This document shows, piece after piece, positions 1 to 7,953 of a DNA stretch of 64,000 bases. The stretch is from Streptomyces thermolilacinus SPC6 (lineage in GTDB: Bacteria > Actinomycetota > Actinomycetes > Streptomycetales > Streptomycetaceae), in contig NZ_ASHX02000001.1 in assembly GCF_000478605.2 (NCBI RefSeq), positions 5,967,001 to 6,031,000 on the forward strand, written 5' to 3'. Under the pieces are notes generated by a model that worked only from the letters and a program-made list of their open reading frames with translations, was not told where the DNA came from and searched no databases. The position numbers were made by a program, and so were the translations under genes. Position 1 is the stretch's first letter. Every line of letters begins with the position of its first letter.

Positions 1-615
1 GAGCGCACCCCCGCCGGGTACCGGGTCTTCACCCCCGTCCACGCCGACGCGCTCGCCGTCGCCCGTGAACTGGCCGCCGGGCACGGCTGGGGCACCGCCC
101 GCGCCGTCATGGCGGCCGTCCACACCGGCGATCTGGAGAACGCGCTCGCCGCCCTGGACGCCGGGCACGCGCGGCTGGACCGGGAGCGCGCCGAACTCGC
201 CGCCGTACGGGAGGCCATGGGCGCCGTCCTCGCCGGGCGGGTGCCGCCGCCCGCCGCACCCCGGCAGGGGCTGCGCATCGGCGAGGCCGCCCGCGCCGTC
301 GGCGTGAAGCCGCCCGTCCTGCGGCTGTGGGAGGCGCGCGGCCTGCTGCGGCCGGGCCGTGAACCGGCCACCGGGTACCGGGTCTACGACCGCGCCGAGC
401 TGCACATCGCGCGGGTCGTCGCCCTTCTGCGCGAGGGGCACCACCCGCTCGCCTCCATCGAGGCCGTCCTGCGCGAGCTGCGCGCCAACGGCAGCCCCGA
501 CCGCGTCCTCGCCGCACTGGACACCCGCGCGGGCGACCTCCACCGGCGCAGCCTCCGCCGCCTCGCCGCCTCTGCCGCCCTCCACGGCTACCTGCGCCGC
601 CTCGGCCACCATTGA
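1..615 (+). CDS. MerR-family regulator with two MerR domains (5' end outside window)
   Basis: The reading frame is open from the first base, so the start lies upstream. The first visible residues (TPAGYRVFTPVHADALAVAREL) are the wing and second half of a first MerR-type helix-turn-helix domain. A linker helix (about residues 40-80) follows. A second complete MerR domain starts near visible residue 91 (LRIGEAARAV, then LRLWEARGLL and GYRVYDRAELHIARVV). This is an effector-sensing transcription factor built from two DNA-binding modules, a known actinobacterial architecture. No effector domain is visible downstream, so the ligand is unknown. It ends 86 bases before the next gene, and an inverted repeat lies in that gap. 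Confidence 0.85.
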   Translation, partial: ERTPAGYRVFTPVHADALAVARELAAGHGWGTARAVMAAVHTGDLENALAALDAGHARLDRERAELAAVREAMGAVLAGRVPPPAAPRQGLRIGEAARAVGVKPPVLRLWEARGLLRPGREPATGYRVYDRAELHIARVVALLREGHHPLASIEAVLRELRANGSPDRVLAALDTRAGDLHRRSLRRLAASAALHGYLRRLGHH

Positions 616-659
616 CGGGCACCCATCACCCCCGATAGCTTCACCATGCGGATTGTCGA

Positions 660-674
660 TTCCGTCAAGCGGAA
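660..674. promoter_or_regulatory. Perfect inverted repeat, candidate operator
   Basis: TTCCG-TCAAG-CGGAA is a perfect 5-5-5 inverted repeat, 27 bases upstream of the likely start of the aldolase-like gene. Its size and form suit a dimeric repressor. The bound protein is not identified. An IclR-type regulator of purine/glyoxylate metabolism, or the upstream MerR protein, are inferences only. Confidence 0.45.
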
Positions 675-701
675 ACACTGAGCGTGTGGAGGGTGCGGGA
701 A

Positions 702-2000
702 ATGGGTCAGCAGGAGCAGGTCGCGACAAGCCTCGCCGGTGCGGTCAGCGAGGGCATCAGCGCCTCCCTCGCCACGGTGGACGCCGAGCTCGCCCGCCGC
801 TACCCCGGCGACCCCGGCACCCGCCAGCCCGTCCACACCGTCTACGTCCCCGGCGACGCCTTCGCCGCCGACACGATCCGCTCCTGGGGCGACCGCGCCC
901 TCGCCGCCCTCGACGAGCACGCCCCGGACGCCGCCGCCCTCGCCGCCGTCCTGGGCCTCCCCGACGAGCTGGCCGAGCCCGTCCACGCGCGCGTACGGGC
1001 CAAGCTGGAGCGGGAGCCCGTCGAGGACCTGCGCGTCGACTTCGAGGACGGCTACGGCGGCCGCACCGACGCCGACGAGGACCGCGACGCCGCCCGCGCC
1101 GCCCGGCTGGTCGCCGAGGCGTACCGCGACGGCACCGCCGCCCCCTACACGGGCATCCGCATGAAGTGCATGGAGGCCGCCGTACGGGACCGGGGCATCC
1201 GCACCCTCGACATCTTCCTCACCGGCCTCATGGAGGCGGGCGGCCTGCCCGACGGGCTCGTCCTCACCCTCCCCAAGGTCACCTATCCGCAGCAGGTCAC
1301 CGCGATGGCGCGGCTGCTCGACGAGTTCGAGGAGGCGTGCGGCCTCGCGCCCGGCCGGATCGGCTTCGAGATCCAGATCGAGACCAGCCAGGCCATCCTC
1401 GGCCCCGACGGCACCGCCACCGTCGCCCGCATGATCGACGCCGCCGAGGGCCGCGCCACCGGCCTCCACTACGGCACCTTCGACTACAGCGCCTGCCTCG
1501 GCGTCTCCGCCGCGCACCAGGCCAGCGACCACCCGGCGGCCGACCACGCCAAGGCCGTCATGCAGGTCGCCGCGGCCGGGACGGGCGTCCGCGTCTCCGA
1601 CGGCTCCACCAACGTGCTGCCCGTCGGCCCGACCGCCAAGGTCCACGACGCCTGGCGCCTCCACTACGGCCTCACCCGCCGCGCCCTGGCCCGCGCCTAT
1701 TACCAGGGCTGGGACATGCACCCCGCGCACCTGCCCACCCGGTACGCCGCCGTGTTCGCGTTCTACCGGGAGGGCCTGGAGCCCGCCGCCGCCCGCCTCG
1801 CCGCGTACGCCGGGCAGGTCGGCGGCGACGTGATGGACGAGCCCGCCACCGCCAAGGCGCTCAGCTCGTACCTGCTGCGCGGCATCGACTGCGGCGCCCT
1901 CGACACCGCCGAGGTCGCCCGCCTCACCGGCCTCACCCGCGCCGACCTCGACCGGTTCGCCGCCCCCCGGCGCGGCGACCTCACCGGTACGAACCAGTGA
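702..2000 (+). CDS. DUF6986 / HpcH-HpaI aldolase-like enzyme
   Basis: A 432-residue protein of the TIM-barrel superfamily that holds HpcH/HpaI aldolases and malate synthase-like lyases. Visible support: the acidic motif RVDFEDGYG, the strand GFEIQIETSQ and the motif GTFDYSACLG. These resemble metal- and substrate-binding segments of (phospho)enolpyruvate-utilising barrels. I chose the ATG at 702 because GGAGGG (688-693) sits eight bases upstream. A GTG at 684 in the same frame would put this Shine-Dalgarno inside the gene. In streptomycetes relatives often lie near purine or glyoxylate catabolism genes, but none of those is in this window. The substrate is unknown. Confidence 0.75.
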   Translation: MGQQEQVATSLAGAVSEGISASLATVDAELARRYPGDPGTRQPVHTVYVPGDAFAADTIRSWGDRALAALDEHAPDAAALAAVLGLPDELAEPVHARVRAKLEREPVEDLRVDFEDGYGGRTDADEDRDAARAARLVAEAYRDGTAAPYTGIRMKCMEAAVRDRGIRTLDIFLTGLMEAGGLPDGLVLTLPKVTYPQQVTAMARLLDEFEEACGLAPGRIGFEIQIETSQAILGPDGTATVARMIDAAEGRATGLHYGTFDYSACLGVSAAHQASDHPAADHAKAVMQVAAAGTGVRVSDGSTNVLPVGPTAKVHDAWRLHYGLTRRALARAYYQGWDMHPAHLPTRYAAVFAFYREGLEPAAARLAAYAGQVGGDVMDEPATAKALSSYLLRGIDCGALDTAEVARLTGLTRADLDRFAAPRRGDLTGTNQ

Positions 2001-2086
2001 CGTGCCGGTAGCCGTCCGGGCCGAACGGCCCGCCGCCGCCCCGTAATCCGTACGCGATCACGACGGCGTACAGAAGCGGGGCAGCG

Positions 2087-4078
2087 GTGTCCACGGGGGA
2101 ACACGAACTGATCGCCGGCCGGTACAGGCCGGTGCGGCAGCTCGGGCGGGGCGGGATGGGCGTCGTCTGGCGCGCCCACGACGAGGTGCTCGGCCGCGAG
2201 GTGGCCGTCAAGGAACTGCGCACGTACACGGACTCGTCCGGGCCCGAACTGGCCGAGCTGCGCGTGCGGATGCAGCGGGAGGCCCGGGCCGCCGCGCGGG
2301 TCCGCCACCCCGGGGTCATCGCCGTCCACGACATCGCCGACCACGGGGGCCGCCCGGTCATCGTCATGGAACTGGTCGACGGACCGTCCCTCGCCGACGT
2401 GCTCACCGCACGCGGCGTCATGGACCCGCGCGAGGCCGCCCGGATCGGCGCCGAGGTCCTCGACGCGCTGGCCGCCGCCCACGCGGTGGGCGTCCTGCAC
2501 CGCGACGTGAAGCCCGGCAACATCCTGCTGGACGCCACCGGCCGGGTCGTCCTCACCGACTTCGGCATCGCCGCCATGGAGGACCCCGGCGACGGCTCCA
2601 CCACGCACCTCACCCGCAGCGGTGAACTCGTCGGCTCCCTCGACTACCTGGCGCCCGAGCGCGCCCAGGGCCAGGAACCCGGCCCCGGCTCCGACGTGTG
2701 GGCGCTCGGCGCGACCCTGTACGCGGCGGTCGAGGGCATGTCGCCGTTCCGCCGCACGTCCACGTGGTCCACGCTCACCGCCATCGTCGCCGAGCCCCTG
2801 CCCGAGCCGCGCAACGCCGGGCCGCTCGCCCCGGTGCTCCCGCGGCTGATGGCCAAGGACCCGGGCCACCGGCCGGACGCCTCCACGGCGGCCGCGTTCC
2901 TGCGGCAGGTCGCGGACGGTACGGGGCCGGGCGCGCCCGCCGCGTACGTGCCGACCGAGCGCACCACGCTGCCCCCGCGGGGCTTCGGCCCGCCGACCCC
3001 GGAGGCGCCCGGCTTCGGCCCGCCGCCCGGCGACGGGCACGGCTCCGGCGCGGTGCGCGGCGACGGACACGGCTTCGGGGCGCCGCGGGGCGGCCAGGGG
3101 TACGGCGGTACCGCGCCGGGCGGGGCGTACCCGGCCCCCGGCGGCCACGGGTACGGGTACGGCCCCGCTGACCCGGATCGGCCCGCCGAGCCGTCCGCCG
3201 CGCCCGGGCAGTACGTCCAGGCGCCGGGCCCCGGCCACGGCCACGGTCAGGGGCCCGGCCAGGTGGGCGGGCACACCGTGACGGCCGGTCACACTTCCGG
3301 CGGCTTCGGGCAGCCCGAGGGCCGCGGCGCGGCGGGGCCCGGGGGCCGTACCACCCGCGCGCAGGCGCGGGCCGAGGCGCGCAAGAGGCGGCCCGCGGCG
3401 CTGGTCGCGGCCGCCGTGGCCGCCGTCGTCCTGGCCGGTGGCGGCGTGACGTACGCCCTCATGGACGGCGAGGAGCCGACGGGCGGCGGTCAGGCACTCA
3501 CGGGAGGCGAGGCGGGTGGCGCGGCCGGGCCCGTCGGCGACGACGGCATGTCCCTCGCCCCCGGCGCGGGCCCCTCCGCCTCCGCCGACGGCTGGCCGAG
3601 GGCCGAGCCCCGCCCCTCCGCGAGCGGAAGCGGCTCCGCCGCACCGTCGAAGTCGGCGACCACCCCCGGTACGGCCTCCGGCGGCGGTACGGGCGGCGGC
3701 CCTGAGACCGGCACCCGCTCGCCCTCCGGCGGGCCGACGGGCGCGGCTCCGACGGAGGGCGGCTCGTCGTCCACCGGCGGCGGAGCGGCGGAGGAACCGG
3801 TCTGTCACCCGATCGGCGGCGGCAAGTACAACTGCACCGTCTGGCGCACCGCCAACTCCTACCGGTCCGACGGCAGTCAGGCCGGAATCCTCAACGCCGG
3901 AACCAACTACTTCTACTGCCAGTCCGACCTCGGCCGCCGCGAGACGCACGGGGAGTGGACCAACGTCTGGTGGGCGAAGACCGACGACGACAGCGGCAAC
4001 ACCGGAGTGTGGTTCAGCGACGTCTACATCAAGGGCGGCGCCAACGACGCCCCGGTCCCGGGCCTGCCCTTCTGCTGA
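2087..4078 (+). CDS. Membrane serine/threonine protein kinase with extracytoplasmic domain
   Basis: A 663-residue receptor-like kinase. The N-terminal kinase domain (about residues 10-275) has the glycine loop LGRGGMGVV, the ATP lysine in VAVKEL, the catalytic loop HRDVKPGN, the metal-binding DFG in LTDFGIA and the APE motif in LAPERAQG. A long Gly/Pro-rich cytoplasmic linker (about 290-430) leads to one membrane helix (about 437-460). A Ser/Thr/Gly-rich stalk follows, then a C-terminal domain of about 95 residues (from about 568) with four cysteines (VCHP, YNCT, FYCQ, final C). There are no PASTA repeats, so it is not a PknB-type peptidoglycan sensor. It probably phosphorylates cytoplasmic targets on an extracellular cue; ligand unknown. 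The start is GTG. Confidence 0.9.
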   Translation: MSTGEHELIAGRYRPVRQLGRGGMGVVWRAHDEVLGREVAVKELRTYTDSSGPELAELRVRMQREARAAARVRHPGVIAVHDIADHGGRPVIVMELVDGPSLADVLTARGVMDPREAARIGAEVLDALAAAHAVGVLHRDVKPGNILLDATGRVVLTDFGIAAMEDPGDGSTTHLTRSGELVGSLDYLAPERAQGQEPGPGSDVWALGATLYAAVEGMSPFRRTSTWSTLTAIVAEPLPEPRNAGPLAPVLPRLMAKDPGHRPDASTAAAFLRQVADGTGPGAPAAYVPTERTTLPPRGFGPPTPEAPGFGPPPGDGHGSGAVRGDGHGFGAPRGGQGYGGTAPGGAYPAPGGHGYGYGPADPDRPAEPSAAPGQYVQAPGPGHGHGQGPGQVGGHTVTAGHTSGGFGQPEGRGAAGPGGRTTRAQARAEARKRRPAALVAAAVAAVVLAGGGVTYALMDGEEPTGGGQALTGGEAGGAAGPVGDDGMSLAPGAGPSASADGWPRAEPRPSASGSGSAAPSKSATTPGTASGGGTGGGPETGTRSPSGGPTGAAPTEGGSSSTGGGAAEEPVCHPIGGGKYNCTVWRTANSYRSDGSQAGILNAGTNYFYCQSDLGRRETHGEWTNVWWAKTDDDSGNTGVWFSDVYIKGGANDAPVPGLPFC

Positions 4079-4420
4079 GCGGCCCGCCGGGCGGCGTACG
4101 CGCGCGGGTGCCTCGCCGGGCGGGGGAAGCCCGTGCGGCGGGCGCGCCCCGGCGGCCGGGTACGACGCCCGGACGGCCGGGTGCCTCGTAACGCGGGCGT
4201 GGGCCTGGTACGCGCCGGAGAAGCCGGAGGTGACCGGACGCGCCGCGCGCGGGTACGCCCAGCGCGGGTACGGCGTGCGGGCGGGCTCCGGCGGCCGGGT
4301 ACGGCCCTGCGCGCGCTGGACGCCGCACGCGCGCCGATGCGCCGTACGCGCGGGAAGGATGCCGTACGCGGCCCGGTACGCCCTGGCCGCGCGGAGCGGC
4401 CGAACCCGACCCGGTTCGGC
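4079..4420. repeat. GTACG-rich spacer between convergent genes
   Basis: This 340-base stretch between the convergent kinase and LacI genes has no convincing gene. It carries about nine copies of GTACG, often as CGGGTACG or CCGTACGC, far denser than in flanking coding DNA. No clear intrinsic terminator is seen. Confidence 0.5.
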
Positions 4421-5449
4421 CTACGCGGGCGGGAGTTCGCCCGAGCCGCGCGGCACCAGGGTCGTCGCCAGTTCCACGCGCTCGGGCGCGTCGTGGAGGC
4501 CGTCCAGGCGGCGGAACAGCCGCTGCGCCGCCGTGCGGCCGAGCGCGGCGGCGTCCTGCGCGATGACCGTGATGCCGAGCAGGTCGGCCAGCTCGATGTC
4601 GTCGAAGCCGACCAGGGCGACCGGGCGGGTGCGCGGCGCCAGTTCCCGTACGACGGTCACCGTCACCCGGTTGTTGCCCGCGAACAGCGCCGTCACCGGC
4701 TCGGGGCCGGACAGCATCGCGGCGACCGCCTGCCGTACCCGCGCCGGTTCGGTGGAGCCCAGCGACACCCACGCCTCGTCCACGGGCAGCCCCGCCTCGG
4801 CCATCGCCGCCCGGTAGCCGCGCAGCCGCTCCACGGCCGTGTGGATGCGCGGCCGGTCGCCGATGAACCCGATCCTGCGATGGCCGTGCGCCACCAGGTG
4901 CGCGACCCCGGTGCGGGCGCCGCCGAAACTGTCGGACAGGACCGTGTCCGCCTCGATCCGGCCCGCCGGGCGGTCCACGAACACCGTCGCGACCCCCGCC
5001 CTGATCTCCGGCTCCAGATACCGGTGGTCGTCGCCCGCCGGAATCACGATCAGCCCGTCCACCCGGCGCGCGCACAGCGCCAGGGCCAGCTCCTGCTCCC
5101 GCTCCGGGTCCTCCGCGCTCGACCCGTTGATCAACAGGGCCCCGTGCGCGCGGGCCACCTCCTCCACGGCGCGGCTCAGCGGCCCGTAGAACGGGTCGGC
5201 GAGGTCCTCCAGGACGAGGCCGACCGAGGCGGTGCGCCCCTTGCGCAGCACCCGCGCGCTGTCGTTGCGGCGGAAACCGAGCGCCTCGATGGCCTCCTGG
5301 ACGCGGCGCACGGTGTCGGGGGTGACGCCCGGCTCGCCGTTCACCACCCGCGAGACGGTCTTGAGGCCGACCCCCGCGCGGGCGGCGACGTCCTTCATGG
5401 TGGGCCGGTTGCCGTAGCGGTGGTCGGGGCGGCGGGCGGTGTCGGCCAC
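4421..5449 (-). CDS. LacI-family transcriptional repressor
   Basis: A 342-residue regulator. The N-terminal LacI helix-turn-helix and hinge (TMKDVAARAGVGLKTVSRVV, residues about 17-36, followed by NGEPGVTPDTVRRV) is followed by a periplasmic-binding-protein-like sugar domain (VGLVLEDLADPFYGPLSRAV, then FVDRP, HGHRRIGFIGDR and VGFDDIELADLL). It is divergent from a ROK sugar kinase, and the 107-base gap contains a LacI-type palindrome. Autoregulation plus control of the kinase is the natural inference. The inducing sugar cannot be read from the sequence. Confidence 0.92.
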   Translation of the reverse strand: MADTARRPDHRYGNRPTMKDVAARAGVGLKTVSRVVNGEPGVTPDTVRRVQEAIEALGFRRNDSARVLRKGRTASVGLVLEDLADPFYGPLSRAVEEVARAHGALLINGSSAEDPEREQELALALCARRVDGLIVIPAGDDHRYLEPEIRAGVATVFVDRPAGRIEADTVLSDSFGGARTGVAHLVAHGHRRIGFIGDRPRIHTAVERLRGYRAAMAEAGLPVDEAWVSLGSTEPARVRQAVAAMLSGPEPVTALFAGNNRVTVTVVRELAPRTRPVALVGFDDIELADLLGITVIAQDAAALGRTAAQRLFRRLDGLHDAPERVELATTLVPRGSGELPPA

Positions 5450-5517
5450 GGTGTGTCGGTTCCTGTCCTGTCACGTCGTCGGGTGTGCGGGGGGTGTGGC
5501 GTCGAGCATAGGGCCTG

Positions 5518-5529
5518 GACAACGTTGTC
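5518..5529. promoter_or_regulatory. LacI-type operator palindrome
   Basis: GACAACGTTGTC is a perfect 12-base palindrome with the central CG typical of LacI-family operators. It lies between the divergent LacI repressor and ROK kinase genes. Its right half overlaps TTGTCA (5525-5530), which resembles a -35 box reading toward the kinase, so binding could block the kinase promoter. Confidence 0.75.
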
Positions 5530-5610
5530 AGATGGCGGAAGACTGAACAGGACAGCATGAGAACCCGCAGGTCCCATCGGGCCCGCGGACCTTCCGGGGG
5601 GAGCCGACGC

Positions 5611-6627
5611 ATGCAGGAGCCGGACCCGGCGTCGGGCGGACCGGTCGGCCCGGCGACGGGGGGAGTCGCCGATCCGGCGTCGGGCGGAGCGGGTGCTTCG
5701 GCGTCGGCCGGACTCGTCGCCGCGCTCGACTTCGGCGGTACGAAGATCGCGGGCGCCCTCGTGGACGGCGCGGGCCGCATCCTCGTACGGGCCCTTCGCG
5801 CCACGCCCGCGCGGGAGGACGCCGAGACCGTGATGGGCGCCGTCGCCTCCGTACTCGCCGAGCTGACCGCCTCCCCGCTGTGGGGCCGGGTGGACGCGGT
5901 CGGTATCGGCAGCGCGGGCCCCGTGGACACGGCGACCGGTACGGTCAGCCCCGTCAACGTGCCCGCATGGCGCGGCTTCCCGCTGGCCGAACGGGTCCGG
6001 GCGCTCGTCGGCGGGCTGCCGGTCGCGCTCGTCGGCGACGGGGTCGCCATGACGGCCGCCGAACACTGGCGGGGCGCCGCCCGCGGCTACGACGACGCGC
6101 TGTGCCTGGTCGTGTCGACCGGGGTGGGCGGCGGGCTCGTCCTGGGCGGGCGGCCGCACCCGGGCCCCACCGGCAACGCGGGCCACATCGGGCACATCAG
6201 CGTGGACCTGGACGGTGACCCGTGCCCCTGCGGCGGGCGCGGCTGCGTGGAGCGCATCGCCAGCGGGCCGAACATCGCGCGCCGCGCCCTCGCGGCCGGG
6301 TGGCGCCCGGGGCCCGACGGCGACGCGACGGCCGCCGGTGTGGCGGTGGCGGCCCGCGCGGGGGACCCGGCGGCGCGTGCGGCGTACGAGCGTGCGGGGC
6401 GCGCCCTGGCGGCGGGCATCGCGGCGACGGCGACGCTGCTGGAGGTGCGGATCGCGGTCGTCGGCGGGGGAGTGGCGGGCGCGGGGGATGTCCTGTTCGG
6501 GCCGTTGCGGCAGGCGCTGCGCCAGTACGCGACGCTGTCCTTCACCCAGCGGCTGGAGGTGGTCCCCGCGAAGACGGGCACGGACGCGGGCCTCCTGGGC
6601 GCGGCAGCCGCGGCCCGCGGCCTCTGA
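5611..6627 (+). CDS. ROK-family sugar kinase (glucokinase-like)
   Basis: A 338-residue sugar kinase expected to phosphorylate a hexose or amino sugar with ATP. Visible: the phosphate-binding motif ALDFGGTKIAGALVD, the substrate segment GDGVAMTAAEHW, the glycine-rich STGVGGGLVL, the ROK signature GNAGHIGHISVD, and the zinc-binding CPCGGRGCVE. The catalytic-base motif reads GDG rather than the usual ND, so the aspartate is kept. I chose ATG 5611 because GGGGGGAG lies about eight bases upstream; an in-frame ATG at 5557 also exists. It is divergent from a LacI repressor and probably controlled by it. Confidence 0.87.
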   Translation: MQEPDPASGGPVGPATGGVADPASGGAGASASAGLVAALDFGGTKIAGALVDGAGRILVRALRATPAREDAETVMGAVASVLAELTASPLWGRVDAVGIGSAGPVDTATGTVSPVNVPAWRGFPLAERVRALVGGLPVALVGDGVAMTAAEHWRGAARGYDDALCLVVSTGVGGGLVLGGRPHPGPTGNAGHIGHISVDLDGDPCPCGGRGCVERIASGPNIARRALAAGWRPGPDGDATAAGVAVAARAGDPAARAAYERAGRALAAGIAATATLLEVRIAVVGGGVAGAGDVLFGPLRQALRQYATLSFTQRLEVVPAKTGTDAGLLGAAAAARGL

Positions 6628-6875
6628 GGGGCGGGGCGGCGGACGGGGCTGCGGCCATGGGCAGGTGCGCGGATCCGTGGGTGCCGGGCGCGGCGCACCG
6701 GCGGGCGGCCTGCCGGTCCGGACGCTCGTGGGCCCGAGGAGTACCGGAGAGGCCGCACCGCCCCGGACACTCGCGGTCGGCCCTCGGCGCCTTCGGAGGA
6801 AGAATGGGGCGTACACCGATGAGTTCCGCCTCCGCCTTCGGTCATCCTCCACACGGACACGAAGGAGCGAGAACC

Positions 6876-7544
6876 ATGCCCAAGGTCTTCACCGCCGCCA
6901 GCATGTCCCTCGACGGATACGTCTCCGGTCCCGACGAGACCGGCTTCGACAAGCTGTTCGCGTGGTACGGGAACGGTGACGTCGTCATCGGGACCACGCA
7001 CCCCGAGCTGACCTTCCACGTCACGGAGGTGAGCGCCACGCACTGGCGGCGGCTCGTCGCGGAGACCGGGGCGATCGTCGTCGGGCGGAAGCTGTTCGAC
7101 CTCACCGACGGCTGGGGCGGCGAGCACCCGCTGGGCGTGCCGGTCGTCGTGGTCACGCACTCGGTGCCGGACGGCTGGCCGAAGGAAGGGGCACCGTTCC
7201 ACTTCGTCACGGACGGCGGCACGGAGGGCATCGAGCGGGCGGTCGCGCTGGCCCGCGAACTGGCCGACGGCAAGGACGTCGCCGTCAACGCCGGGACCAT
7301 CGCCCGGCAGTGCCTCGACGCCGGGCTGCTGGAGGAGGTCGCCATCGACCTGGTGCCCGTGCTGCTGGGCGGCGGGACGCCGTTCTTCACCGACCTCAAG
7401 AGCGCCCCGTACGACCTGGAGGGCCCGGTCTCCCTCGTCGAGGGCAAGCAGGTGACGCACCTGCGCTACCGAGTCCGGTACGCCCCGCCGACCCCGCGGG
7501 GGAACGCCCATGACGAGGCGGTTTCGTTCGCACCATCTGCTTGA
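6876..7544 (+). CDS. Dihydrofolate reductase-fold (RibD C-terminal) protein
   Basis: A 222-residue protein of the DHFR/RibD_C superfamily, NADPH-dependent reductases of mostly unknown substrate. Visible: the start TAASMSLDGYVSGPD, the segment AIVVGRKLFDLTDGW, the NADPH-binding part DVAVNAGTIARQCLDAGLLE, and the strand LVPVLLGGGTPFF. The start is set by GAAGGAG (6861-6867). After HLRYRVRY the last roughly 20 residues look unlike the family, so the 3' end may have been rewritten by the rearrangement that left relic DNA downstream. Not the housekeeping FolA. Confidence 0.85.
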   Translation: MPKVFTAASMSLDGYVSGPDETGFDKLFAWYGNGDVVIGTTHPELTFHVTEVSATHWRRLVAETGAIVVGRKLFDLTDGWGGEHPLGVPVVVVTHSVPDGWPKEGAPFHFVTDGGTEGIERAVALARELADGKDVAVNAGTIARQCLDAGLLEEVAIDLVPVLLGGGTPFFTDLKSAPYDLEGPVSLVEGKQVTHLRYRVRYAPPTPRGNAHDEAVSFAPSA

Positions 7545-7688
7545 GGCGGTCGATGCGCGGGCTTCGGGCGCGCGGCCGAGCTGCTGAGCCGGGAGCGGGT
7601 GGTGAGCAAGCAGACCGTGCCAGGGGGCCAGCACGGTCCCCCCCGAGGACGAGACGTCGGCGCGGTGAGCGGGGCACGCGGACGACGG

Positions 7689-7797
7689 TCAACGGTCCGT
7701 GGCCCCGTTGCCCGCGCGCGGCGGCCGCAGGCTGCAGCCCACGCCCCGGACGGTGTGATGAGCGGCGGGTCGAAACGGTCGGTCTTCCAGTCGGCAC
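7689..7797 (-). pseudogene. Relic of an OmpR-family response regulator C-terminus
   Basis: Read on the minus strand, DWKTDRFDPPLI is followed, after a one-base frame shift, by HTVRGVGCSLRPP and a stop at 7689-7691. This is the end of the winged-helix DNA-binding domain of OmpR/PhoB regulators (usual form KTDR..PPLIHTVRGVGYSLR). The rest of the gene is missing. It lies just beyond the ABC efflux operon, where a partner two-component system would be expected. The remaining 7545-7953 spacer shows no gene. Confidence 0.6.
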
Positions 7798-7953
7798 TAT
7801 GTTCCGTTGTCCCACAAGGCCCCGGCATTCGCCGTCCCGTCATGGAGGCCATCCCGCACCGGGTCCGGCACGCCTGGACGTGTGGGACGCGCCGGATCCG
7901 GTGCGGGGCGAGGCGGGGCCGGTCAGAGGTGTGTCGTCGCGCTACGCGGGATG

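Noticed and set aside
5557..5610. Longer ROK kinase start at ATG 5557
   Set aside because: The extra 18 residues are Arg/Gly/Ser-rich, unlike kinase N-termini. GGGGGGAG supports ATG 5611, and the promoter overlapping the operator would start transcription close to 5557.
7536..7558. Similarity between the DHFR-gene end and the transposase relic (20 of 22 bases, CTGCTTGAGGCGGT)
   Set aside because: With this base composition a 20/22 match somewhere in 64 kb is expected by chance many times, and no further transposase sequence surrounds it.
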